From assembly GCA_937915545.1 (NCBI GenBank), contig CALGIJ010000017.1, forward strand, positions 62,001-126,000: 64,000 nt of DNA, written 5' to 3'. The position numbers were made by a program, and so were the translations under genes. This DNA is from an uncultured Desulfobacterales bacterium (GTDB lineage: Bacteria; Desulfobacterota; Desulfobulbia; Desulfobulbales; Desulfocapsaceae). This document shows positions 36,603-45,275 of this stretch, piece after piece; the first letter of the stretch is position 1; every line of letters starts with the position of its first letter. The notes beneath the pieces were generated by a model. The model ran no database searches. It had not been told where the DNA came from and saw only the letters and a list, made by a program, of their open reading frames with translations.

Positions 36603-36860
36603 ATGAAGGAATCCGACAAAACCTGTATACGCTGCACATTTTTTCGTCTCGATGACGAGCATGGCGGGGTCTGCCGCCACGATAAGAGCAAAAACCCCGA
36701 CTATCCCCATATGCGGCCGGACGATCGCTGCGCAAGCTGGCGGGACTGCGGCCAGCAGTACTTCATCCGCCTTGGCTGGCTCAAGCGACGCCATGCCGAG
36801 TTGCAGGAGGGGGGAGAGGCCATTTCACCAACCGCCGCGGAGAAAAAGCAGTCACCCTGA
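36603..36860 (+). CDS. 85-residue cysteine-rich protein, probable metal binding
   Basis: A small soluble protein whose first 50 residues hold five cysteines (CIRC, GVCRH, DRCASW, RDCG) and several histidines, a pattern fit for zinc or an iron-sulfur centre. GAGG precedes the ATG at 36603 and only 15 bases separate it from bioD, so it probably ends the biotin operon transcript. I do not recognise the family. An Fe-S role linked to BioB is conceivable but unproved. Confidence 0.65.
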   Translation: MKESDKTCIRCTFFRLDDEHGGVCRHDKSKNPDYPHMRPDDRCASWRDCGQQYFIRLGWLKRRHAELQEGGEAISPTAAEKKQSP

Positions 36861-37103
36861 GGCCTCCTCGGAAAGACCCACCCCCTTGCCGCCAGCTGCC
36901 GGGAGGCAGATCCCTCTGCAGCGTGGTGCGCCGTCCTATGGCAACACCGCGTCCAGAGATATACTCGCTCGTCAGTGTAAGCCTGCTTCTACGGCCACCG
37001 CCATCGATGCACCTTGAAATAGGGAGAATTCTCCGTGGTTTTGCCGGGGCTTTTATGGTATGTAAGGATTCCTCGAACCAGCCCCGCCACGAAATTGCAA
37101 ACC

Positions 37104-38168
37104 ATGCCGAACACCGCTAAAACCATTGTCAAGATTGCCGTCACCCTGGCCTTTTTCTGGGTGCTGCTCTCTTTTGTGCGCGCCAACGAGCTGCTCGGTG
37201 TCTTTGTCAGGGTCGACTGGCTGTGGTTTGCCATCTCCTTTGCCGTCACCCTGGCCATGATGGCTATCGGTTGCGCCAAGTGGAAGACGGTTCTCGACCT
37301 CAAGGAACAGCGCCTCTCGTCCTTCGAACTGATGAAGATATATGCCATCGGCGTGTTCTTCTCCAATATCCTCCCCTCGACCTTCGGCGGCGACGTGGTG
37401 CGCGCCTACTATGTCGGCAAGCTCATCGACAACCAGCCCTACGCCGCGGTCAGTGTCTTCGTTGAGCGCTTTTCCGGGGCGGTCTTCCTCCTCTTTCTCG
37501 TTGCCGTGGCACCGCTGCTGCAGCCTTCGCTCTTTCTCAGCCCTTATCTCTACGTGCCGGCTGTGGTCGGGCTCTTGGCCGGGCTGACCATCGTCTGGAT
37601 GTTCTTCTCCGACAAGCCGCTGCTCCTTGCCGGAGCCATCAGCCGCCTGCTCTTCCAGGAGGCCGGCGGTCTGTCGCGCCGCCGTGGATTCACCTTTCTG
37701 GCGGGGCCCCTGCGCTTCCTGGAAACCCTCTATGGCAAGGTGGTCGGTACCCTCGGGCGCATAAAAGAAGAGATGCGCGTCGCCGCCACCGCCATCCGCA
37801 GCGACGGCGGCTTTGTCGCCCGGCTGCTCGGCCTGACCCTCCTCTTCTACGTGTTCTCCTGGCTCAATGTCTACTCGGCCTTCAAGGCCTTTGGCGTCGA
37901 GGTCAACCTGCTGGCCATCGGTGCCCTGGTGCCGGCAATCATGATCGTCGCCCAGGTGCCGGTGACCCTCCTCGGCAATCTCGGCTATTTCGAATCGGTG
38001 TTCGTCTTCTACTTCCTGCTCGTCGGGGTGGCCGGGGCGGAAACCCTGGCTATGGGGCTGCTGCTGCGGCTCAAACTGCTCTGCGTCGGCGGAATCGGCT
38101 TCGTCGTCTATATGTTCTACAAACGAAGATACCGCCTTGCCCCCGGCCAGGGAGAAAATGCGGCATAA
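37104..38168 (+). CDS. UPF0104/AglD-like (lysylphosphatidylglycerol synthase TM region) flippase-like membrane protein
   Basis: A 354-residue polytopic protein with about eight membrane segments. The signatures FSNILPSTFGGDVVRAYYVGK and VERFSGAVFLLF are those of the UPF0104/LPG_synthase_TM family. Members are found beside glycosyltransferases and are suspected to move lipid-linked sugars or lipids. It opens the polysaccharide block; the GT2 gene starts 87 bases later. A 12-base palindrome (GGAGAATTCTCC, 37022-37033) lies upstream. Confidence 0.8.
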   Translation: MPNTAKTIVKIAVTLAFFWVLLSFVRANELLGVFVRVDWLWFAISFAVTLAMMAIGCAKWKTVLDLKEQRLSSFELMKIYAIGVFFSNILPSTFGGDVVRAYYVGKLIDNQPYAAVSVFVERFSGAVFLLFLVAVAPLLQPSLFLSPYLYVPAVVGLLAGLTIVWMFFSDKPLLLAGAISRLLFQEAGGLSRRRGFTFLAGPLRFLETLYGKVVGTLGRIKEEMRVAATAIRSDGGFVARLLGLTLLFYVFSWLNVYSAFKAFGVEVNLLAIGALVPAIMIVAQVPVTLLGNLGYFESVFVFYFLLVGVAGAETLAMGLLLRLKLLCVGGIGFVVYMFYKRRYRLAPGQGENAA

Positions 38169-38255
38169 GTGGACAATTCCTGGTACCATCGCCACAGGTT
38201 CCGGCCAGCGACGGTCACGCCGCCATCAACGGAGTTCAATTTTCGGAGAAATAAC

Positions 38256-39239
38256 GTGCGACTCTCAATAGTCATTCCCCTGCTCAACGAAGAGGAAAAC
38301 ATCCCCTATCTCTACAAGGAACTCAAGGAGTCGCTCGACCCCATGGGCGAGAGCTATGAGATTCTCTTTATCGACGACGGCAGCACCGACCGCAGCCTCG
38401 AACTGCTGCGCGACCTGCAGCGCCAGGACGACCACCTGGTGGTGATCAGCTTCCGCAAGAATTTCGGCCAGACCGCCGCCATGGCCGCCGGCTTCGATTA
38501 TGCCCGCGGCGAGGTCATCGTCACCATGGACGCCGACCTGCAGAACGATCCCCGCGACATTCCGCGCCTCCTCGAGGAAATCAGGAAGGGCAACGACGTG
38601 GTCACCGGCTGGCGCTTCGACCGCAAGGACGCCTTCATCAACCGGCGGCTGCCCTCAATCCTTGCCAACAAGCTGATCTCCAAGACCACCGGGGTCAACC
38701 TCCACGACTACGGCTGCACCCTCAAAGCCTTTCACCGCGACGTCATCAAGAACGTCAAACTCTACGGCGAGATGCACCGCTTCATCCCGGCCATCGCCAG
38801 CGGCATGGGCATCAATTTTACCGAGGTCAAGGTCAATCATCGCCCGCGGCGCTTCGGTTCCTCGAAATACGGCATCTCGCGCACCATCCGCGTCATCCTC
38901 GACCTGATGACGGTCAAGTTTCTGCTCAGCTATTCGACTCGGCCGATCCAGGTCTTCGGCCTCATGGGGGTGGTGTCCGGCGGCCTCGGCTTTCTCATTG
39001 CCCTGGTGATGACCTTCCAGCGCCAGTTCCTCGGCGTGCCGCTGTCGGACCGGCCGCTGCTTTTTCTTGCCGTGCTGCTCATCTTTATCGGTATCCAGTT
39101 CATCTCCCTCGGCCTGATCGCCGAGCTGCAGGCGCGCACCTACCACGAATCGCAGAACAAGCCGGTCTATCATATCAAGACAGTCTTCGCCGCCGAGGAG
39201 CCGGAGCCGCAGGGTCACGGGCGCGATGCGGGGCGCTGA
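38256..39239 (+). CDS. polyprenyl-phosphate glycosyltransferase, GtrB/DPM-like (GT2)
   Basis: A 327-residue GT2 enzyme with an N-terminal catalytic domain and two C-terminal membrane helices (about 235-305), the build of GtrB/ArnC/DPM1 proteins that make polyprenyl-phosphate sugars. Motifs: FIDDGSTD, TMDADLQNDP, and the DYGCTLKAFHRD and HRPRRFGSSKYG segments. I chose the GTG at 38256 because GGAG lies eight bases upstream and MRLSIVIPLLNEEEN matches family N-termini; a GTG at 38169 is also in frame. Confidence 0.88.
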   Translation: MRLSIVIPLLNEEENIPYLYKELKESLDPMGESYEILFIDDGSTDRSLELLRDLQRQDDHLVVISFRKNFGQTAAMAAGFDYARGEVIVTMDADLQNDPRDIPRLLEEIRKGNDVVTGWRFDRKDAFINRRLPSILANKLISKTTGVNLHDYGCTLKAFHRDVIKNVKLYGEMHRFIPAIASGMGINFTEVKVNHRPRRFGSSKYGISRTIRVILDLMTVKFLLSYSTRPIQVFGLMGVVSGGLGFLIALVMTFQRQFLGVPLSDRPLLFLAVLLIFIGIQFISLGLIAELQARTYHESQNKPVYHIKTVFAAEEPEPQGHGRDAGR

Positions 39240-40278
39240 GACGACAATCGACATCGTCATCCCCAGCTGGAACGGCAAAAGGTTTCTCGAGGTCTGCCTG
39301 TCGTCCCTGCGTCGCCAGACCTGTGCCGGCTTCCATGTCATTGTCGTCGACAACGGTTCAAGCGACGGCTCGGTGGAGTATCTGCGCGCCGAATTTCCCG
39401 AAGTGGAGGTGGTCGCCCTCCACCACAACACCGGCTTCAGCGTCGCCGTCAACGCCGGCATTGCCGCTTCGCGCGCCCCTCACGTGCTGCTGCTCAACAA
39501 CGACATGGAGGTGGCCGAGGACTGCCTTGCCGAGCTGATGGCCGCCATGGGGCGCTACCCCGAGGCCGACGCCTTCGCTCTGAAGATGATCAACTTTCAC
39601 CAGCGCCACCTCCTCGACGGCGCCGGCGACGCCTTTCTGCGCGGCGGGGTCGGCTACCGCCTCGGCACCATGGAGGCCGATGGGCCCGTCTACAGCACGG
39701 ATCGGCCGGTCTTCGGCGCCTGTGCCGGAGCCGCCCTCTACCGCCGCGACTTCTTTACCGAGGCAGGACTGTTTGACCCGGAGTTCTTCGCCTACCTCGA
39801 AGATGTCGACCTCAACCTGCGCGCAGCCAGGCTCGGCAAGAAAATGGTCTATATCGCCACGGCCCGGGTCTACCACCTCGGCAGCGCCACCTCGGGCTCG
39901 AAGTTCAACCCGCTGACCATCCGCCTCTCCACCCGTAATAACCTCTTCGTCCTTGCCAAGAACTACCCCCTCGGCCTGTTGCTGCGCTTCTTGCCAGCCC
40001 TCCTCGTCTATCAGGCGGCGTGGCTGCTTTTCTGCCTTAAAAAAGGCATGATCGGGCCTTATCTTCGTGGTATTTTCGAGGGGCTCGGCCGCTTCTCCGA
40101 TTTCGTCCGCAAAGGAGGCGAATTCCGCTCTCGCCCCGGCCTGCTGCCTGTCGACAAGTTCGCCAGCATGCTCGCCGCTGCCGAAGGCGAGGCCATCGCC
40201 TCGATCATGAGGCGCCGCAGCGCTTCCGGCAAAACTAACGGTCTCCTCTCCTTGTACCGCAGCATCTTCCTGCGCTGA
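39226..40278 (+). CDS. GT2 glycosyltransferase (rhamnosyltransferase-like)
   Basis: A 350-residue cytoplasmic-facing enzyme with IVIPSWNGKRFL, VVDNGSSDGS, LLLNNDMEV (metal-binding region) and the FDPEFFAYLEDVDLNLRA block near 180-200 typical of rhamnosyl- and related transferases. A C-terminal hydrophobic stretch (about 245-275) may tether it to the membrane. Overlaps the previous gene by 14 bases. Sugar specificity is not readable. Confidence 0.85.
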   Translation: MRGAETTIDIVIPSWNGKRFLEVCLSSLRRQTCAGFHVIVVDNGSSDGSVEYLRAEFPEVEVVALHHNTGFSVAVNAGIAASRAPHVLLLNNDMEVAEDCLAELMAAMGRYPEADAFALKMINFHQRHLLDGAGDAFLRGGVGYRLGTMEADGPVYSTDRPVFGACAGAALYRRDFFTEAGLFDPEFFAYLEDVDLNLRAARLGKKMVYIATARVYHLGSATSGSKFNPLTIRLSTRNNLFVLAKNYPLGLLLRFLPALLVYQAAWLLFCLKKGMIGPYLRGIFEGLGRFSDFVRKGGEFRSRPGLLPVDKFASMLAAAEGEAIASIMRRRSASGKTNGLLSLYRSIFLR

Positions 40279-40289
40279 ACCTGATCGCC

Positions 40290-41111
40290 ATGGCCACCCC
40301 GGTTTACGTTATCATCGTCAGCCACGATTCTTCCGCTGTCCTCGCCACCTGCCTCAATCATCTCGACAAACAGACTATCGCCGCGCGGCAGGTGATCGTC
40401 GTCGACTGCGGTTCAACCGACCCGAGCTATCTGCGGCAGCTGCCGGAGGTAGAGGGGTTGCGCCTCGTCAATGCAGAGAATATCGGCTACGGCCGGGGCA
40501 ACAATCTCGGTTGCCAACAGCTCGAAGGGGCAGGGGAGGGCATGGTGGTTTTTCTCAACCCCGACACCTTCCTGCCCCACGATTTTCTCGCCCAGGCGGT
40601 GACGGTGCTGACTGAAAACCCAGGTGCCGGGGCGATTTCCGGCAAACTCCTCGGTTATGACCACCAGGCGATGAAGCCCACCGGGCGCATCGACTCCACC
40701 GGCATCTATCGCCGCTGGTACGGTCGCTGGTACGACCGCGGGCAGGGGGAGAAGGATCGGGGCCAGTATGACCTCATCGACTCACCCCCGGCCCTGTGCG
40801 GCGCTCTGCTGTGTTGCCGCCAGAAAGCATTGCAGCCTTATGGTCGCGAAGTTTTCGACCCCGACTTCTTTCTCTATAAGGAGGATATCGAGCTCTGCCT
40901 GCGCCTGCGCCGCGACGGCTGGGGGCTGGTCTATGACCCGCGCCTGGTGGCCTTCCACTGCCGTGGCTGGGGCAGTCGCCGCAGCCTCATGTCCCATGCC
41001 CTGCGCCTCACCGCGGCGCAGAGCGAGTTGCTGCTCTGCCGCAAACATCCCGGACCGCACATCCTCTGGGCGTGGAGCAAATACCTCCTCGTGCGTCTTT
41101 TTCATCTCTAG
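40290..41111 (+). CDS. GT2 glycosyltransferase
   Basis: A 273-residue GT-A enzyme: YVIIVSHDSSAVLATCL, VVDCGSTDP, VFLNPDTFL and DPDFFLYKEDIELCLRLRR. The pattern is that of rhamnosyltransferase-like GT2 proteins. It starts 12 bases after its neighbour and is part of the same transcript. Confidence 0.83.
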   Translation: MATPVYVIIVSHDSSAVLATCLNHLDKQTIAARQVIVVDCGSTDPSYLRQLPEVEGLRLVNAENIGYGRGNNLGCQQLEGAGEGMVVFLNPDTFLPHDFLAQAVTVLTENPGAGAISGKLLGYDHQAMKPTGRIDSTGIYRRWYGRWYDRGQGEKDRGQYDLIDSPPALCGALLCCRQKALQPYGREVFDPDFFLYKEDIELCLRLRRDGWGLVYDPRLVAFHCRGWGSRRSLMSHALRLTAAQSELLLCRKHPGPHILWAWSKYLLVRLFHL

Positions 41112-41126
41112 GCGGAGCCCATCGCA

Positions 41127-42074
41127 GTGACGGCCATTCCCACCATCTCGGTCATCGTGCCCACCCTGAACGGCGCGGCCACCCTGGGCGCCTTCTTCGC
41201 CGCCCTCAAGGTGCAGAGCATCGCCGTGCTGGAGGTGCTGGCGGTGGACTCCTCCTCCAGCGACGACTCGGTCGAGATCTGCCGCCGCTTCGGGGCACAG
41301 GTCATCCCCATCCCCAGGGAGAGCTTCGACCACGGCGGCACGCGCACCATGGCCGCCGGGCTGGCTCGGGGTGACATCCTCGTCTTCTTCACCCAGGATG
41401 CCATTCTTGCCGACCGTCATTCCCTCGGGAAGCTGGTGAGGCCGTTATGCGATGATGACAGGGTCGCCTGTGCCTATGGGCGCCAGCTGCCGGCCGCCGA
41501 CGCCGACCCCATCGCCGCCCATCTGCGCCTTTTCAACTATCCGCCGCAGTCGCAGCTGCGCTCCCTGAACGACCGCGAGTGCTATGGGCTGAAGACCGCC
41601 TTTATCTCAAACTCCTTTGCCGCCTATAAAAAGGACGTCCTCGCCAGCTGCGATTTTTTCAAGAACGGTTTGATTTTTGGGGAGGATACCTGTACCTTGG
41701 GGAGAATTCTCCTCGCTGGCTACAAGGTGGCCTATGTCGCCGAGGCCGAGGTCTATCACAGCCATAACTACCATCTCGGCGAGGAGTTTCGCCGCGCCTT
41801 CGATATCGGCGTATTGCATGGCCGGGAGGAGTGGCTGCTTGCCACCTACGGCCGTGCCGAAGGGGTCGGCCGCAAGTACCTCTTCTCCCTGCTGTCGCGG
41901 ATGGTCGAGGAGAGGCGGTTCTTCCTCCTCGCCGACTGTCTGCTGCGCAGCGCTCTCAAATTTCTTGGCTACAAGCTTGGCCAGAACCATCGCCGTCTTC
42001 CTTCGTCGCTGTGCCCGCTGTTGAGCATGAACAGGCTGTGGTGGCAACGCCAGGAAAACGGCCAACGACGGTGA
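41127..42074 (+). CDS. GT2 glycosyltransferase (RfbN-like)
   Basis: A 315-residue enzyme beginning at GTG 41127. It has VIVPTLNGAATL, AVDSSSSDDS, the characteristic ESFDHGGTRTMAAG segment and FFTQDA, all shared with RfbN-type O-antigen rhamnosyltransferases, then GEDTCTLGRILLAGYKVAYV. Substrate is inferred only by family resemblance. Confidence 0.84.
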   Translation: MTAIPTISVIVPTLNGAATLGAFFAALKVQSIAVLEVLAVDSSSSDDSVEICRRFGAQVIPIPRESFDHGGTRTMAAGLARGDILVFFTQDAILADRHSLGKLVRPLCDDDRVACAYGRQLPAADADPIAAHLRLFNYPPQSQLRSLNDRECYGLKTAFISNSFAAYKKDVLASCDFFKNGLIFGEDTCTLGRILLAGYKVAYVAEAEVYHSHNYHLGEEFRRAFDIGVLHGREEWLLATYGRAEGVGRKYLFSLLSRMVEERRFFLLADCLLRSALKFLGYKLGQNHRRLPSSLCPLLSMNRLWWQRQENGQRR

Positions 42075-42115
42075 ACCCGTTTGCGATACTTTTTCCCCCT
42101 TTGGTGCAGTAAGCG

Positions 42116-43525
42116 ATGATGTCGATCAATCTCAGGGAACAGAGCTCCCTCATGGCGCGCTGCCTGCACCTCTTCGACTGTCTGCTCGCCACGGGCTATC
42201 TGGCGCTCCTCGTCTACTGGTACCGCGTGCCGTGGAGCCCGTATTACACCAGACTGCTGATCATCGTCTTCGTCCTCTGCTTCATCACCTTCCAATCCTT
42301 CCAGCTCTACCGTTCCTGGCGCGGCTGGAAGTACCTGCTGGAGCTGTTCGTCATTCTCAAGGCCTGGGGTACGGTGGTCGGCTTTCTGCTCTTTTATTTC
42401 TTCATCTTCAAGATCTCCGTGGCTTATTCGCGGGTGGTCATCCTCATCTGGTCGATATCCACGCCCTTTATCCTCTTCGCCATTCACGTAGTGTTCCGCA
42501 AGATGCTGCGCGCCATCCGCCAGAACGGCAAGAATGTGCGCCGCGCGGTCATCGTCGGTGCCGGGGATCTCGGTATCAACCTGCTCAAACAGGTGGAAAA
42601 CATGCCCTGGGCGGGCATTGAAGTGATCGGCTTCTTCGATGACAAGATCGACGACGAGGCGGTCACCACCGTTAAGGGCAAGCCGATCCTCGGCAATACC
42701 GCGGCAATCAACGGTTTTCTCGAACTGCACCCCATCGATTACGTCTATATCGCCCTGCCGATGCGCGCCGAGCGCAAAATCTTCCGCATCCTCCGCGAGT
42801 GCCGCTCCCTCGGGGCGCGCATCTACCTGGTGCCCGACCTCTATGTCTATGGCCTGCACCACGCCGAGATCCAGTCCCTGGGGGACCTGCTCATCCTCAA
42901 CTTCAACCCCAATACCGAGTGGAAGCGGAGCTTCGATCTCGTTTTCTCCATCGTAGTGCTGCTGCTCACCCTGCCGCTGACCCTGCTCATCGCCCTGGCT
43001 ATCAAGCTCTCCGACGGCGGCCCGGTCTTTTATCGCCACAAGCGCATCACCGCCGCCGGCAAGACCTTCGACTGCCTCAAGTTCCGCACCATGCGCGTTG
43101 GCGCCGATGCCGAGTTGGAGAAGATTCTGGCAGCCGACGAGGCCATGCGCGAGGAATGGAACCACAGTTTCAAGCTTAAAAACGATCCTCGCGTCACCCA
43201 GGTCGGCCGCCTGCTGCGCCGCACCAGTCTTGACGAGTTTCCGCAGTTTCTCAACGTCATCCGTGGCGACATGAGCGTGGTCGGGGCACGGCCGATCGTC
43301 GGCCGCGAGCTCAATGAATTCTATAAAGAGAGCGCCGGCCGCTACTGCTCGATGAAGCCTGGCATCACCGGCCCATGGCAGGTGGGACGGCGCTCGGACG
43401 TCGATGAGTACGAGGAGCGGGTCCGCCTCGACGACTGGTATATTCTCAATTATTCCCTGTGGACCGACATCAAGATCATCGTCAAGACGGTGTTGTGCAT
43501 GTTCAAGGGCAACGGGGCCTACTAA
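42116..43525 (+). CDS. undecaprenyl-phosphate sugar-1-phosphate transferase (WbaP/WcaJ type)
   Basis: A 469-residue initiating enzyme of surface-polysaccharide synthesis. Residues 15-130 hold membrane helices; about 140-270 form a Rossmann-like domain starting VIVGAGDLGINLL. A further membrane segment (280-300) leads into the bacterial sugar-transferase domain with HKRITAAGKTFDCLKFRTM, RRTSLDEFPQF and MSVVGARP. It would load the first sugar phosphate on undecaprenyl phosphate, to be extended by the GT2 enzymes upstream. The ATG at 42116 is followed by a second at 42119. Confidence 0.92.
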   Translation: MMSINLREQSSLMARCLHLFDCLLATGYLALLVYWYRVPWSPYYTRLLIIVFVLCFITFQSFQLYRSWRGWKYLLELFVILKAWGTVVGFLLFYFFIFKISVAYSRVVILIWSISTPFILFAIHVVFRKMLRAIRQNGKNVRRAVIVGAGDLGINLLKQVENMPWAGIEVIGFFDDKIDDEAVTTVKGKPILGNTAAINGFLELHPIDYVYIALPMRAERKIFRILRECRSLGARIYLVPDLYVYGLHHAEIQSLGDLLILNFNPNTEWKRSFDLVFSIVVLLLTLPLTLLIALAIKLSDGGPVFYRHKRITAAGKTFDCLKFRTMRVGADAELEKILAADEAMREEWNHSFKLKNDPRVTQVGRLLRRTSLDEFPQFLNVIRGDMSVVGARPIVGRELNEFYKESAGRYCSMKPGITGPWQVGRRSDVDEYEERVRLDDWYILNYSLWTDIKIIVKTVLCMFKGNGAY

Positions 43526-43545
43526 AGAGTGGGGGAGGGGCAACC

Positions 43546-44790
43546 ATGGAGACCAGCCTGTTCGCGGGAAAACGCATCGTCGTCGGGGTGACCGGGTCCA
43601 TCGCCGCCTTCAAGGTTGCCGGCTGGGTGAGCGACCTCGCCAAGGAAGAAGCCCAGGTAGCGGTGATCATGACCGCCGCCGCCGAGCGCTTCGTCGCCCC
43701 CCTGACCTTTGCCGCGCTGTCCGGCAACAAGGTGCATACCACCATGTTCGAAGGCGGCGCAGCGGAGTCCATGGCCCATATCGACCTTGCCCGGGAAGCC
43801 GACTGCCTGCTCATCGCCCCGGCCAGCGCCGATATCATGGCCAAGCTCGCCGCCGGACTCGCCGACGACCTCCTCACCACCACCGTGCTCGCCGCCGCCC
43901 CCGGCGCTGTTGTCATCTGCCCGGCGATGAACAGCCGCATGTACGCCCACCCGGCGACGACGCGCAATATCGCTACGCTGCGTCAGCTGGGCTATGCCAT
44001 CATCGAGCCGGCAACGGGGATGATGGCCTGCAAGGAGGAGGGGCAGGGGAGACTGGCTGAGTGGGAGGAGGTCAAGGAACGCCTGGCGCGCCGCTTTTCT
44101 CCCCAGGACCTGAGTGGGGTCAGGGTCCTCGTCACCGCCGGGCCGACGCGCGAGGCCATCGACCCGGCGCGCTATATCAGCAACCGCTCCTCCGGCAAGA
44201 TGGGCTATGCCATCGCCCGGGCGGCATGGCGGCGTGGCGCCGAGGTCGTGCTGGTCGGCGGGCCTACCGCCCTGCCGCCGCCTCTCGGGGTAAAGCTGGT
44301 CAAGGTGACCAGCGCCATGGAGATGCACGACAGCGTGCTCTCCCTTGCTGACGACTGCCAGGTGGTGATCAAGGCCGCGGCGGTCGCCGACTTCCGCCCC
44401 GAGACATGCCATCGCCACAAGGTCAAGAAGGAACAGGCCGCAGCCGAGATCAGGCTGGCCAGAAACCCCGATATCCTCTTGACCCTCGGTCAGCGCAAGA
44501 AGCCCGGCCAGGTGCTGGTCGGCTTCGCTGCGGAGAGCGACGACCTGCTTGGCGAAGGGCGGAGAAAGCTCGCCAAGAAGAACCTCGACCTCATCGCCGT
44601 CAACGATATCGGGGGCAGCGACACCGGCTTCGAAGCGGAATCAAACCAGCTCCACCTCGTCTCGGCGCAGGGTGTCGAGACCCTGCCCCAGGTCAGCAAG
44701 CTGCACTGCGCCGGCTTGCTGCTCGACCGGGTGGCTCAGCTGCTGACAGAGGTCAGCCCGGCCGCGTCGTCAAAAGACAGCAACGCTTGA
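43546..44790 (+). CDS. coaBC: bifunctional PPC decarboxylase / PPC synthetase
   Basis: Two steps of coenzyme A synthesis. The N-terminal flavoprotein CoaC part (1-180) has GSIAAFK, the active-site histidine in MAHIDLAR, PAMNSRMY, and the cysteine in GMMACKEEGQGRL. The C-terminal CoaB part (about 190-405) has VLVTAGPTREAIDP, NRSSGKMG and AVADFRP. GGGGAGGGG precedes the ATG at 43546. The last 38 bases overlap the convergent YchJ-like gene. Confidence 0.95.
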   Translation: METSLFAGKRIVVGVTGSIAAFKVAGWVSDLAKEEAQVAVIMTAAAERFVAPLTFAALSGNKVHTTMFEGGAAESMAHIDLAREADCLLIAPASADIMAKLAAGLADDLLTTTVLAAAPGAVVICPAMNSRMYAHPATTRNIATLRQLGYAIIEPATGMMACKEEGQGRLAEWEEVKERLARRFSPQDLSGVRVLVTAGPTREAIDPARYISNRSSGKMGYAIARAAWRRGAEVVLVGGPTALPPPLGVKLVKVTSAMEMHDSVLSLADDCQVVIKAAAVADFRPETCHRHKVKKEQAAAEIRLARNPDILLTLGQRKKPGQVLVGFAAESDDLLGEGRRKLAKKNLDLIAVNDIGGSDTGFEAESNQLHLVSAQGVETLPQVSKLHCAGLLLDRVAQLLTEVSPAASSKDSNA

Positions 44791-45232
44791 ACTTCTTTCC
44801 GGAGCCGCAGGGACAGGGGGCGTTGCGCTCCACCTTGCGGCGGTCGACCTGGCACTCACCGCGCAGGTAAAACCACAAGCCCTCCTCACGCACGAAACTG
44901 CTCACCTCACGGAGCGAGCAGAGCACCCCGTTTTCCACATAGGTGGAGGTGAACTCCACCGTCCCCTGCACGTCGCTGGGGCCACCCTGCTCGACACGGT
45001 GGATCTCGAGCCCGAGCCAGCTTACCGGGAAATCATCGAAATTGAGACTCTTGGGGCGGCTCTTCCCGTGCCATGAGGCGAGGATATGCTTCTCGTCGCG
45101 GAGGACGAAGGCGGTATAGCGCGAGCGCATCAAGGCCTCGGCGCTTGCGGCGCGGGCATGGTCACGCAGTATGGGCAGGCAGCACGATTCTTCGGGAAGC
45201 GCGCTGCCACAGGGGCAGAGAGGGCTTGGCAT
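44753..45232 (-). CDS. YchJ/UPF0225-family SEC-C protein
   Basis: A 159-residue protein with SEC-C zinc-binding motifs at both ends: CPCGSALPEESCC near the N-terminus and APCPCGSGKKFKRCC at the C-terminus, and the YchJ core ALMRSRYTAFVLRDEKHILASW between. Function is unknown; SEC-C modules bind zinc and often other proteins. It lies 43 bases after nadA and may be co-transcribed. Confidence 0.88.
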   Translation of the reverse strand: MPSPLCPCGSALPEESCCLPILRDHARAASAEALMRSRYTAFVLRDEKHILASWHGKSRPKSLNFDDFPVSWLGLEIHRVEQGGPSDVQGTVEFTSTYVENGVLCSLREVSSFVREEGLWFYLRGECQVDRRKVERNAPCPCGSGKKFKRCCLLTTRPG

Positions 45233-45275
45233 GGCGTAAAGGGGGCAGTTTGCGGGAGTGGTACAGGCCGGCCCC

